This document shows, one piece after another, positions 42,899-54,672 of a stretch of 64,000 bases of DNA. The translations under genes were made by a program, and so were the position numbers. Origin of the DNA: Stereum hirsutum FP-91666 SS1. Taxonomy: Eukaryota > Basidiomycota > Agaricomycetes > Russulales > Stereaceae. A model generated the notes under the pieces. That model worked only from the letters and a program-made list of their open reading frames with translations, was not told the DNA's origin and did not search any database. The stretch covers positions 969,503-1,033,502 of the forward strand of contig NW_006763132.1 of assembly GCF_000264905.1 (NCBI RefSeq), read 5' to 3'. How positions within the stretch are numbered: the first letter of the stretch is position 1; every line of letters starts with the position of its first letter.

Positions 42899-44313
42899 CC
42901 CTTCAATGTTGACCAGACGTATTCCTTGACGGCCTCATCCGAAGCGTCCTCACCGATCTTCGACTGCATCTTGGTCAACCAGACGAGCACCTCCTGGTTA
43001 GCAAGGCCGTGGAGGGGACCGGCGAGACCGTTCAGAGCGGCGGCGTAGGAGAGGAAGGGGTCTGAGAGGGCGGAGCCGACAAGCTTTCCAGTGTGGGCGG
43101 AGACGTTACCACCTTCGTGGTCTGAGTGGATGGTGATGTAGAGACGCATGAGTTCGACGAAGGCTTCGTTGTCGCCAAAGCCGAGGAGGGTAGCAAGGTT
43201 GGCAGAGTAGTCCTTCTGGAGGTCAATCGAGGGGAGCTTGCCCTGGCCATAGACATTGCGGTAGATGCGGCCAGCAATGTTGGGGAGTTTGGCAATACTA
43301 AAACGAGGAATTAGCATGCGCACGTCCGATAGATGCAAAGGCAAAGCATGGTGGCACTTACAGGTCCATTGAGTCCTCGAAGACAGGTCCCCAATACTCC
43401 TTCTTGCTGATACCGTCAGCGTAGGCCTTGGCGAATGCTGAATTGTGGTTAAGCTGGGAAAACCTATAAATATATATCTAAAAACATCGAATAGGGGCGA
43501 CATACAGCGGTCACGGCGAGGGAGAACTGGCTCATGGGGTGGAGCGTAGGTGGGCACCTGTCGAGAATCTCCTCAACGAACTCTGGGATGGCGGCACGGG
43601 CAGCCCAGTCCTTGGAGAGCTCGGCGACCTGCTCGGAGGTGGGGATTTCGCCGGTGACGAGAAGCCAGAAGAGACCTTCAGGAAGAGGCTCGGACCCACC
43701 GGGGGCCTTCGGGAGGAGCTCCTGAATCTCGGGAATAGTCTTGCCACGGAAACGAATACCCTCCTCTATTTATTTGTCGGAGCAGAAAGAAGTCGATTGT
43801 GAGAATGTGGCGAGAAGATGTGATGAAGCTATGACGCACCTGGGTCGAGCACGGAACCCTCCCAGATGAGAGCTGGGAGACCCCTCATACCACTGTATAG
43901 TGATACAGTTTTGTAATATCATTTGTTGAGTACGAAGAGATGCCGGATAGTGTGAGACGGAACGCACCCGAAGAGCTGGTCAACCACAACGGGACCGAAG
44001 GATTTCTTTCCGTGCTCAGCGCGGACAGACTTGACCTGGATGAACAGTTCATGATACGTTCACGTCAGAGATCGCAACGAGCTGGTGCATTAGGTAGAAA
44101 AGACGCACATGCTCTTGTGCGGCGGGAATAATCTCAGCTAGTCTCTCCTTGAGCGTGGGCTGCTTTGCAGCAGTGGACGCGAAGCGGGCCGCAGAGGACC
44201 GCGCGATAGGAGAAGCAGACTACGTTGAAGCAAGACATGTTAGGATGGCTAGAACACAATAAATCAAGAATATAAAAAACCTTTTTGAGAGCGGTACGGA
44301 GAGCAGAGGCCAT
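42452..44313 (-). CDS. CIT1: Citrate synthase, mitochondrial
   Basis: Eight exons: 44281..44313, 44109..44219, 43968..44035, 43840..43892, 43506..43765, 43362..43453, 42579..43297 and 42452..42516; 466 residues, the usual length. Condenses acetyl-CoA and oxaloacetate in the TCA cycle. Seen: presequence [20 protein letters not shown], then [72 protein letters not shown], the active-site [13 protein letters not shown] (first His), [15 protein letters not shown] (second His) and [14 protein letters not shown] (catalytic Asp), ending [13 protein letters not shown]. The first exon encodes only 11 residues of the presequence. All phases agree. With Xfp-Ack in the same window, the region holds genes for both disposal and oxidation of C2 units. 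Confidence 0.97.
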
Positions 44314-45171
44314 TTTGGACGGAGATGGTATACGGTGGAGAGAACGAGCGATGACGAGCACGACGCGACTTTTTTATGACTGGCGGGCAAGCCCGGAAAG
44401 TTGGGCCAATCACGAACATCGCTCTTCCCCATCCTACGCGCCGCCCAATCGCACTCGGCCAGCTTCGGCATCGCATCTTTGCCCCGCACAATACAGGCAC
44501 ACCCTTCCCCAACTTTTCGTTCATATCGTGTTTAATATTCTTTGAACCTGCACACGATCTTGGACGCTCTCTAGCATGCACTCGTCGTAGAACGTCCTTA
44601 GTTTGCTGCTCATCAACCTATATATCTCCTTCCGGTACTTCCGATAAGTACGTGACTATGCAGCAGCTTACACCCGCATTCTTATGCCATCATCGCCCGT
44701 TCGCATCACGAGTGCGCGTTCTCTTGCAAATACAATGACCCGTCAGCATACGTACGGCCGCAAACCGCTCGTGCTCCGTAATACGCAAGGTTTCATCCTC
44801 CTGTTCGGGAGTGTGCGGAAATATTCGGGCTGCAACTCGTTTCTGGCATCGCCCTTGTTCTTACGTTTGGTTGTGTCGGCGCGCATCATGCGCCACAGAT
44901 GCATGAAACCGTCTCGCGGTTTGTTACTTATTGTGAACGGCATGGACAATCCTCTACGCGGTACCTGGCTTATTAAATTTATGAACCCAACGGCGAAGAC
45001 AATACAAAGTCTATAGCATTGGTATAACAAATAATAGCACAATAAATGGTTACAGCCTACATGGACTTGGATGACAGCATGGTAGGTATACAGGAGAAAT
45101 AATAGCCAGTCCCACAGAAAGCCAGAAAGAAGCAAAAAAACCCTCCAATCCCGCTATATCCAGCGAAGTTC
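44314..45171. other. Intergenic region (citrate synthase promoter side)
   Basis: No gene seen. It contains the upstream region of citrate synthase and the 3' flank of the transglutaminase-like gene. A CTATATATCTCC-type stretch lies near 44619-44630. Confidence 0.4.
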
Positions 45172-47084
45172 CTACCCTTCGACCTCCCACTGAACCAGCA
45201 CCTCAAATGTCATCTCCTCTCTCCCCATCTTGTTGACGTACCCTTGTGTGCCCAACCCCCTCGCATCCCTCCCGCCTACAGTCTTGACTAGCGCAATCAT
45301 CACCTTCTCGCCCGGCATCACCTCCAGGCCATCAGCTCTCCAACCACCGTTAGTCACATCCTCCTCCATCGGCATCCATCCACTCCCTCCGCTACCACCA
45401 CCACCACCACCACCACCACCTCCGCCTCCAAACTTCACCACAGGGCCAAAAAACCCAATCCGTATCCCACTGATTGGCACCTGACTCTGTGCCCCACCAC
45501 CACTCCTGACCATCGCCGCCTTCGGACCCATCATAACGGGCACATACCCCTCACCCTCCCTTTCCACCCAATGCTCACACTTCCTCTTCAGATAAAAAGT
45601 AGTCCTTCCCGGCTCGATCACCCTCGTCTTTGGCCACAACAAATGCACCGCGTATTCCCCCTCGCCAAACGACCCGGTCATCTGCGGCAAATCCTCCTTC
45701 GTCCCGATATATTCCTCCCACGTCAACACCTCTTCCTGGCCCACGAACTGTTTCCACGGCTCGCCCGGATCCGGAAAATGTTTCCTCCCAAACTCTTCAT
45801 TCGTCGCCACGAAATGAAACGCGTCGAATCGTCGATTAAACACGCCGCTCGGATCGAGCGCCCCGCCCGCCCAGCACGAATCGACCAGCTTCCACTCTCC
45901 CGACTCCAACCTGATCGCGTTCCACGCGTGGACCGAATGGTACGCCGGCAAAGGCTGTCCTAACGGAGGAGGATCGTATCCAAATCCTTTCCCGTGCCCA
46001 TTGATCACGATACACTCTATCCCCGCCGCTAGAGCCAAAGCGGCAAACAAGCCTGCGTACCCCTCGCAGACAGCCATGCCTGTGCTGAGAGTCGACTCTG
46101 GCGTCGAGGGCTTGACGTTTCTCGTCAGAAACGCGTGCGCGTCGTAGGTGATATTGAGATGCAGCCAGAAAGTGATCGCGCGAGCTTTATCGATGAGGGC
46201 AGAGAAAGGTGACGTGAGATCCCAGGAGAGTTGGTGGATGGATGCGACGGTGTGGCGAGGAAAAGCAGAGGCGTGAGCATCAATCTCGGTGTAGTCTCTG
46301 CACCGAATGCATTCCGATTCGGAAGCTGAATCATAGGTAGCCTCGGGAGCAAAGGAGGGTGCAGGTGGTTTGGTGGAGGTGTTGACAGGTGGAGGAGCAA
46401 GCTGAGCAGGGAACTTTGGAGGCGGAGGGAGAAAACGCTTGGAGGTCATTGTGTGTGCCGTACTCGCAGGCTCAGACCCCGCATGCGAAATGAGTTCTGG
46501 ACGAGTACGTGCCGGGAGCACTGGTGCGATCTGACCAGTAGACTTACGAGCAGGAAGTGGTGGACGAGGGGCAGGAGAGGGGGACGATACTGGCTCGACT
46601 GCGTCGGGCGATGGAGCTGCATAAGCTGGAACGGATGAGGGATCGCGAAGACGCTTGATGTAAGCCGCAAAAAACTCGTCCAGCCATCCAAAGAACACCT
46701 CTTTGTCCTCCTGCGATAAATTGGCCCAGTCTATTTGCTCCTCCTCTACGCCGTAACTTTCGGTCGCTGTTGCCTCTACTTCGTGATGGGGCTGTGCATC
46801 GTCCTGCTGGATCACCGACGATGGTCTCGTACGCCGTGAAGGCGGAGGAGGCGGTGGCCCTTTCTTCTTCTTCGTATAAGTTGAAGGCGACGAGGGTGGT
46901 GGTGAGGGAGATCTGACTGGCAGTCGGCTCGTCGACGAATGCTTGTCTCGAAAGTCACCTAAGGACGACGTTGTCCTGTTCTTTGCTGATACTGCTGCGC
47001 TCTTGACGCTGGAGACTACAACTCATCACTCAGAGTACTCTGTCGAGTACTAAGAAGTAGGAACCTACCTGAGAACGAGCGCAT
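45172..47084 (-). CDS. Transglutaminase-like (Cyk3/KY-type) protein with Pro-rich N-terminus
   Basis: Two exons: 47069..47084 (16 nt) and 45172..47015; 619 residues. Exon 1 encodes MRSFS plus one base. The N-terminal 250 residues are disordered, with polyproline (GPPPPPPSRRTR, RPPLPARKS, RFLPPPPKFPAQL), possible SH3-binding sites. A transglutaminase-like core follows: HQLSWDLTSPFSALIDKARA, then GMAVCEGYAGLFAALALAAG (Cys), YHSVHAWNAIRLESGEWKLV (His) and DSCWAGG (Asp), so the triad is intact. The C-terminal domain (HLLWPKTRVIEPGRTTFYLK) is of the kind paired with this core in fungal Cyk3 and animal kyphoscoliosis peptidase. Odd: no SH3 domain is found at the N-terminus, unlike Cyk3, and a 12-Gly tract sits in the C-terminal part. 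A cytokinesis role is inferred from family resemblance. Confidence 0.85.
45393..45432. repeat. CCA/GGT trinucleotide microsatellite in coding sequence
   Basis: A run of CCA/CCG-type triplets on the plus strand encodes the 12-Gly tract of the transglutaminase-like protein on the minus strand. Length polymorphism is expected. Confidence 0.75.
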
Positions 47085-47782
47085 CCTGCTCGGCAGAGAC
47101 GAAGGGCCACCGAGATCGAGTCCGTTGTCGTGGGAGTGAGCAAGGCGGAGCTTGGCCGAGTGCCACAAACGGCGGAACAGGGGCTGAGCGCTCAAGCTCA
47201 AGGGTGGCGCGGCATTCTCCGCTTCAAACGAACAACCTTCAGGAACCAATCAGGAACTGAACCATCTAATTTCACGGCTACGCCTTCATGCCATTGACGA
47301 CCCAGTAACTACCCAGCTAAATCATTCTGCCTGTAAGCTCTTGGAAAAAAAAACATTATCTGTCGCTGACCAGAGACTGTACTTTTCGCAGCGGTGTCGC
47401 CGCACTCTTATTTGTCTGCAGAGCGTTTGTACTCGTGGCAGGAACAGGATGACGAGTGTTTCCATTCGCTTTCTTTGCCATTTTCAGTGAGACGGCTTAC
47501 GAGATGACTTTCGTTTCACCATGCCGAGCTTCCGAGTTGTGCTACCAGAAAGTGAGTTAGCCTGAGCTGACTCCGAAAAGGGGCAAAGGTGTTCTGACCC
47601 TGCGAACGAATTCACTATATGGTAAATACCCTGGACACAGTTCTGAAGGTTCACGGCCCATAGAACATCTTCTGGCGCAGTCCAACTTTACATAATGAAT
47701 CAACAGACTAGGATTCTATTCTTGCAACAGCGTACGGACAAACGGCATACAGAAGCGGAGAGACGTCATGCTCGAAGAAGGC
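47085..47782. other. Intergenic region
   Basis: About 0.7 kb between the transglutaminase-like gene start and the calpain 3' end. A short poly-A run is at about 47345. Nothing supportable seen. Confidence 0.4.
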
Positions 47783-50700
47783 TCAAATTATCTTGGACAT
47801 AGTGAGGTAGCTGTGGACCATATTTCCATGCCTGCAATACGACACACGTCAGAATCTGAGCATAGGCATTTCTGTCACATTACAGTCAACATACCTCATC
47901 TGGCTTTCAATAACGGCAGTGCACTCCTTGTTTGTGTACACGCGCAGACCAACGCAGATGGACTCTTCGAAAGGATTTGCCTGAAAGTGGTGTCAGGTGA
48001 GCTAGAACATTCCCTCTGAGCAAAAAAATAGACTCCTTACTTGTTCTGCAAAAAGAGCCACATCAGCCGGGTCTCTGATCTCAACCAACCGGTGCCCTTC
48101 CCGATGCCCGTTCTTCTTCATGCAATCCTCACAGAGATCAAACCGTCCACCGCAGATAAGTCTGCGAAAGAACGCGACTCGTCAGCAATCGCGGGAAAGC
48201 AAGCGCGTAATGAGTCCGAACGGAAAAGAATATGGTTGGTACGCACTCAAGACAATTAAATCTGGATCCCTCGATAGGACCCATACATCCATCACAGTGA
48301 TAACCTTCATGGACTTTTTTCTTCGGCTCCTTTGTAACTGCATCCTTCTTGTCGTCCTGCTCCTCTTTCGCAACGTCAGTGCCCTTCGCCTTCTCGTTAC
48401 CTTCCTTCACCTCGCCGGCCGTATCGTCGCCTTCCGCCTCGCCTCCCTTCTCAGCTTGTTCATCCTTCTTCACATCCGTCGGCTCCACAGCAGAAGCGGA
48501 TGATCCCTCGCTCTCAGCGGATGTTTCTGGCTCCGCCGATGGGGGAGCTAGTATGGCGGCTGCAGAGAAAGTGGTGCCTTCAGCTGGTTTAGCCGCGGAG
48601 GCGTCAGAGCTCGTCGCGGCTGGGGGAAGCTGATCGGCTTTCGAAGGACCAAAGATGGCCTCCCGCTTTTCACGATGTTCTTCGTACAGACCATGCATGA
48701 GGAGCTCCATCTTCGTGATATCCATGCCAGCGAAGGTCTCTGGAGCGATGGGCATCTCCTGGCCATAATCCCTGAATCGACATATCAGCAAGTGAGAAAG
48801 CTTGAGAAAGACAGCAACACAGCTACTCACGCTGGCTTGAAATCTGTGGGAGAAGATTGATATCAATTTAACTAAAAGACTTGGGTTCGGTGAACTTACT
48901 AGCAGCTATAGACATGCTCCGCAGTTTTTCTGACTGTTTCTGAAGCACCTTCCTCTTCGAAGGCTGGGGCAAGGGCGGGGTCTTCTCTTCTGAGTCCTTG
49001 GGCTTTGGATCCTCTTCGACAGCATTCGGAGACATCCTTTCCACTCTGACCTAAGACGTCGGGCAACATTAGAGTCAGGGTAGTTACGTGAGCGCCAACA
49101 GCAATCATAAATCACGCACCTGTACGACATAGTTATCCGCCTCCAGAGAAACCTCCAGATTGACGCTCCGGTCCCAAAGTTTGTTGTGCATGGAGATAGC
49201 AACAGGTTCATCTTCTCCTTCTTTGAAGACCTGGCAATGCAGACTAAAGTAGTATTGACTCCCCACACCACAAAAGTACCGCTCATCGAGTTTGGCAAGG
49301 ACGATCACAGCGTCGGTATCCTTTGAGAGCGAGAACGTGAAGGAGATGTCACCGAAGTTCGTAGGGCGCGGATAGGTACCCAAGTTTGCCCACAACCAGA
49401 GTTGGCTGCAGGACCACTCCTTGTCGAAGAATCGGCATTTCTCGACGGCATCCCAAGTTTTGAGGAAATCGGAGTACTCCATGATGAACTCTATGATCAC
49501 GAATTATTTTTGAAAAAGGAGGAACCATAAGCAATGACCATGGTCTTACCTCCGTCATTGCCAAACTTGTAATTGAGGGCGGAAAGCGCTTCGAGCCACT
49601 CTCCGTTCCACTCCTTACTCCCGTCGCTCCACCTGCCGTTCCACTCCTTCTCCCCCCACGGATTCCTGACCTTCAGGAACCTCTTGCCATTGAACTCGAC
49701 GGCTTTTGTGACAGAATATGCATGGTTCATGAAAAGACCGTTAGTGTTCTGTTGAGTCGTGTTCGGCTTGCTAGGAATGAAGCAAGCGAAGGCACGGTTC
49801 TCGTGAACTGACAAGAGTTCACTAGTCCAGAACTCGTCGGGATCGAGGATATCCTGATCATGTACTAGTATCAGCCGTGTCTGGCATGACGAAAATATCT
49901 GATTAGGCTTACCTGTGTGTACATCAAAGTCGACACCGCACTGTATAAGAAAAGTCAGCAACGAGAGTACACTTAAAGACGAGGAAACTCACCCGGTCAG
50001 ATCTTCTACACCTTCGTTCGTATAGCCTCCTGAAGGAGTTGATTTAGCATGAGAAGCTCAGATAGAAAAAGTATGAGTTCATGCTGACCCTCCAGGGATG
50101 TATAATCCCCATGCAACTTAGCGTAGGCTTTCTCAATCAGCGGTACCCACGTTTCCTAAAACTCATCGTCAGAGTTAATTAAAACATTTAACAGAAAGGA
50201 CATTCGTACGTTATCTCCTTGCGACTTGCCGAAATAGAGAGCCTTACTTCCCTTCCTCGCTTCCTTAGCGTATACGTCTTGGTCATTCTTATACAGCATG
50301 CGCTCCTGACAGACGGTATCAGCCTTGTCCAGAGAGTAGATGATCTCGTATACTCACTCTTTCCGTGAGATCCGTCCAGCGAGGAACTCTCACAAAAAGA
50401 AGACTAAGTATCGAATCAGTGGCTGACGACGACACAGATCAAATAAAGAGGTAATTCACTCGTCGATAATGACGTCCACCCATCCTGAGTCCCTCCAGAA
50501 AATGAAGCCGTAGATGCCTACTTTCTCATCTCGCTGACAAATGAAAAAATCACGACTCAATATTCAGCCAATCCGGAGATATCTACCGAGTGCTCACCTC
50601 CACGCAGATTTGCTACATCGGCGAAGGACGGTCAGAAACGGTTGTGCGGCTGCGATACTATCCATCTTACCTCAATCAATCCGGCGTTGGCCACCACGGA

Positions 50701-51229
50701 CAAGGCACTGACGAACCAACAATCTCCTATGTGGCCTTGTGCGATATCACTCGCCGTCGCGCCGTCTACGAAGAACTTGGGATCTTCGAATATTTGAGCG
50801 ACACGCAGAGCCTCTGTAGGGGTATGCTTCTTGAAGTTAGGATCGGTAATGTAGCCATGCAGGCAATGGTCCTGATCCTCCAATAAGTCGAAATCGATAT
50901 CACTACAATGTAGCAATGGTTCTAGTCAGTTGATGCAGCACTTGAAGTGACGGCCGTCTGCTTGAAGACAGGTAGATATTAAGCTAAACGTACCGGTATC
51001 GCCTGTTCCCTCTCCGGCAGTCCTTCGCTAATCTCTGAACCTTGCGTCTACACCTTGAGATAGCCTCATCAAGCTCAGCAGTTACAATCAACCCCGCCTT
51101 GTTGATCCTAGGCCTGCCCGTCAATTGAGTTGGTTGCATGTCTGAGGTGGAGTCTTGAGGCGTCGGGTTCGGGAAATGACCTGGTACCATTGGCGATCCT
51201 GGTTCAGTTGCATTCGCGTTGTGGGTCAT
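47783..51229 (-). CDS. Calpain-family cysteine protease with C-terminal ZZ zinc finger
   Basis: Seventeen exons: 50994..51229, 50671..50902, 50598..50612 (15 nt), 50460..50533, 50358..50403, 50210..50305, 50089..50155, 49993..50029, 49913..49940, 49550..49853, 49120..49490, 48900..49050, 48831..48843 (13 nt), 48247..48771, 48041..48161, 47895..47980 and 47783..47831; 816 residues. Seen: catalytic GHIGDCWFVSALSVVANAGL (Cys), MNHAYSVTKAVEFNGKRFLK (His) and VRNPWGEKEWNGRWSDGSKE (Asn), so the C2 protease core is complete; then a beta-sandwich domain (FTFSLSKDTDAVIVLAKLDE), a Lys/Glu/Ala-rich linker and a zinc finger (GYHCDGCMGPIEGSRFNC, then FDLCEDCMKKNGHREGHR). No EF-hands, so it is an atypical calpain, presumably cytosolic. 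ZZ fingers bind peptide N-termini or ubiquitin-like partners; the target is unknown. The last three exons follow from phase but are less certain. Confidence 0.92.
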
Positions 51230-52123
51230 TTTGGTTCGAGGTATGAAGTGGGGGTGTAATAGAGACCAAGACGTCTGTTCCTTCGCCCTTTAATACTCTG
51301 CGTTTCTGTACGCATCTAGACCATGCCCGAGCTGCGAGCATTTCCGAGGCTGTCCAGCGCAACAGAAGAGGCAAGTACATCATTGGAGAATCAAGAAGAG
51401 TGTTCTGACCCTGCTTGTGATCCGATACGTATACAAGAAAACGACCTGGATGCTGTACGGTGAGGGAAAAGGCGGAGGATATGTTGCACAGTTGGGTAAT
51501 GCCCACGTAGTGCAAGCCAAGTATAAACCCAAGTGGAGCAGCTGGAAGAAAGTGGCGCTGGCGGCATCGTACAAAACAGGGTCGGAACTAACCCGCCTGT
51601 TGAAAATAAAACCTCCAACACTTTGGCCTCTGAGCGTAGCGCCATACAAAAAATAGATCCCTGGGAGGGAAAGTCACGGCTCTTCGCAAAGATCATCGAG
51701 ACCGAATTCTTGGCCTACCACGTCCAATCCAAGCCGCTTCTGCGAGACGCCCTCGTGCTCTGTACCATCGGTCGAAGGCATATAGGCGGAACACGAGCGG
51801 AACAGGTAGAACGGAGGCAAGAATGGCCCGAAGACGTTTCACGATATGTGGTGCAGAGAATGGTGCCTTAATGCTGAGCGCTGAACGATCATGAAAGTAA
51901 TAGCCAATTTTGAGTTCACGTTCAAACCGAGGAGGCGAGGATGAGCGTAGTGGCAGAGCTTCAGCGCTTACTCTACTCCCGGTGAATGGTCAAGGTACCG
52001 GCTACTGCCGAGTGAGTACCAATTACTGAAATCAGCTCTTGCACAAACGCTGGTCTCTTTCGAGTCAAAATCACCACCGTCTCCGTCTGACCCATCTCGA
52101 ATCACGTAAACATATCTGAGAAA
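51230..52123. promoter_or_regulatory. Divergent upstream region of calpain and EFM4
   Basis: 894 nt between the two starts. Several short frames on both strands show no motif. Probably promoter sequence; no specific element seen. Confidence 0.35.
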
Positions 52124-53059
52124 ATGAGCTCTGAGGATCCGCAACCCTCAAAGCTGGGTACAAAGGAGCAGTGGGTCTTCCAGTCTTTTTTTTATCTCTC
52201 CCGCGCTGATGCCACATCTCTGAAGCTGGGACTCTGTGTATGAGCGAGAGATCGCAAACTTCGAAGAGACTGGGGACGAAGGCGAAATATGGTAAAATTT
52301 CAGACATGCGTAACTCCCTTGTTCGAGGCTGAATCACGCTCAACTGAAGATCATACAGGTTTGGTGAAGACAGTGTCGAGAAAATGACAGATTGGGTCAT
52401 TGAGAATATCTCCCCAACGAATTCTCCGACAATTCTCGAGATCGGTTCTGGAAATGGCACCCTTTTGTTCTCCCTGGTCGAGGCAGGATATGAAGCATCG
52501 CGCCTCGCAGGGGCCGATTACAGCCCGGATGCAGTCAAGCTCTCTCGGATGATCGCAGCAAGTCGTGAGGGTTGCGAAGCGATTTCGTTTTCGACATGCG
52601 ACTTCTTGGCGGAGGTTCCAAATAAACTGGAAGGGCAAGGCGAGGACGGGTGGGATTTATTACTAGATAAGGGGACGTATGATGCGATTGCGCTAGGAGA
52701 GAAGGATGAGAGCGGGAAGTCGCCGGTAGAGGGTTATCCAGTCCGAGCGGCTAGCTTGTTGAAGAAAGGCGGATATTTCTTGATCACTTGTAAGTGCGCT
52801 CAACTTCTGCCGCTTATCTCAATTTTGACATGATGTCACTTGAAGCCTGCAACTTCACAGAAGCAGAGTTAAAAGAGAGGTTCATTACACCCGAGACAGG
52901 CTTGATATATCAGTGCGTATCCTTTCCTTACATCCTTACACGAGTTCCTGGCTAATATTCTCCTTCCGTATGTTCAGCTCACGGATTGCTTATCCCACTT
53001 TCTCCTTCGGAGGCAAGAGTGGCAATGTATATTCCAGTGTCGCATTCACAAAATCATGA
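52124..53059 (+). CDS. EFM4: EFM4/METTL10-like eEF1A lysine methyltransferase
   Basis: Five exons: 52124..52170, 52226..52291, 52359..52789, 52846..52912 and 52978..53059; 230 residues. SAM-dependent seven-beta-strand methyltransferase; family members methylate eEF1A (Lys316 in yeast). Seen: KEHWDSVYEREIANFEETGD, EIWFGEDSVEKMTDWVIENI, motif I ILEIGSGNGTLLFSLVE, acidic strand end LAGADYSPDAVKLSR, WDLLLDKGTYDAIALGEKDE (motif IV with the family D-K-G-T-Y-D), GGYFLITSCNFTEAELKERF and the end FGGKSGNVYSSVAFTKS. All introns keep phase. Cytosolic. Confidence 0.95.
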
Positions 53060-53526
53060 TGCCAAAGCTCATTCTGCAGTACCTCGATGATTGCGACAAT
53101 GTCGAGAGCCCGTTGGTCTGCGTGTGCTCCGGATTTTGAGACGGCGTAATGTTCGTTGATTTATTCATCAATCAGCATCGCTACTAGTGATCCACTCGCT
53201 AGTCCTCTTGACTTCCGCAATAAATCTATACGAACGGTGCAACGTATGCTTGTCCATAGCAATTCTGCCAACACAGACTTCAGCCTTGATCGTCGAATCT
53301 AATTTCTGTTGACTTGCAGCGCTTTTCTCGGAACAGCTTCATCTGGCCCTGTAGCCCGCTTGGTCACTCGCTAGTGATACACGAGGCCAATCCACTTACC
53401 TGTCGAGTATAGGAAGGGCATCACGGTGTGATCACCTCATCCCAGCCACGATAAAAGCGAAGGTGCTCAAGCGCGATATAACTGCCCCTTCTGCCCCGTA
53501 TTCTGACCCACCCAATCCCGTTCTCG
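53060..53526. other. Intergenic region
   Basis: 467 nt between EFM4 and the DM9 gene, presumably 3' UTR plus promoter. Nothing specific seen. Confidence 0.4.
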
Positions 53527-54307
53527 ATGGGACATCGTAGCGACAGCGATTCTTCGTCTGACGACGAAAGGAAGCATTGGTGGAGCAAAGACCAGAAATA
53601 CGAGAAGGACAAACACAGGCGCCATCACGATGCTCATCACCCTCACCTCTCTGAACAACTCGCGACACACTCACCACTGCACACCCCAGTCTTCTCTCCC
53701 AGCGGTCATCGTGTCCCTCTGTCTACCGAATCTCAACTACCCTTCCCCTTCGCACAAATTGGTGGAGTAGCGTTTTATGATGCCGATGGAACAAGCCCTA
53801 CATACATCGGTTCCGCCATCATGGAACGATCCGTCCAACCTTGCAAGGTCGCGCCCAACCTCGCTCCATCCGTCTGTAGGGTGGCATATGGAGGCGTGGA
53901 AATAGAACATAGGGGTCGATATGACGTTTTACCAACGAACAACGAGATAATGGAGTGGGTTGATACGGGATATGGGCGCATCCCGGACGGGAGAAGACCG
54001 GTGGAGGGAGGGTTCGAGGAGACGGGCGAAAAACTGTATCATGGCGTTGCACTGGTTCAGAACGAACCTGCACTCTGGGTCTTGGGGAAGTGTGGTGAGC
54101 ACCTGGTTAGCACTGGGAAGCTAGTATTTGGGCAAAAAACAGTACTCGTATTGACAAGCACCTGCGCCAGGGAGGTTGTCACATTCCATTTAATGGCGAG
54201 GAGATGTTCTTCGAAGAGTCATACGCGATCCTGTAAGTGGCTTCTTTTAGATGACGCTCGATTCCTTTACGCTGACTCCGGCTCCTTCCAATAGTTGCTG
54301 GAAGTAG
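53527..54307 (+). CDS. DM9/DUF3421-repeat protein
   Basis: Three exons: 53527..54105, 54171..54232 and 54295..54307; 217 residues. The N-terminus (HRSDSDSSSDDERKHWWSKD, followed by His-rich HRRHHDAHHPHLSEQ) is charged and disordered. The C-terminal half is a DM9/DUF3421 module: YDVLPTNNEIMEWVDTGYGR, RRPVEGGFEETGEKLYHGVA, LGKCGEHLGGCHIPFNGEEM and the end YAILCWK. The last four residues (CWK plus stop) come from a 13-nt exon whose splice restores the family ending Y-x-x-L-C-W. DM9 proteins are mannose-binding lectin-like in some animals; in fungi the role is unknown. No signal peptide. Confidence 0.88.
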
Positions 54308-54672
54308 AAGGATATTTGTGTACTGAATTTGACTAGGTCGTCGATGTATATAGGTACCGGTCTCTGAAGTCGGTTCACATTGGACGTATATATGAGCAGG
54401 GTGTACGGAAGAAGCACGAGAGCCAGGGAGCAAGCACCGCGGGTGGTATTGATTGAACGACCTCAAACTTCATGTAACCGATGAATGTAAATTCTCGCAC
54501 GAAAATAGGCCAGTGGCTACAATCATTTCCTCTCTGATGTGGGATATGAGTACGCCGAGTCTACAAGCAGACTTCAGACGAACGGTCCTAGATGTGGTGA
54601 TGCTGGTAATTCAGCGGTCAACGACTGCGATATTTCATGGGAAAAGACAATGACATACCGGTATGCGTTTAA
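54308..54672. other. Intergenic region
   Basis: 365 nt between convergent gene ends; nothing supportable seen. Confidence 0.4.
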
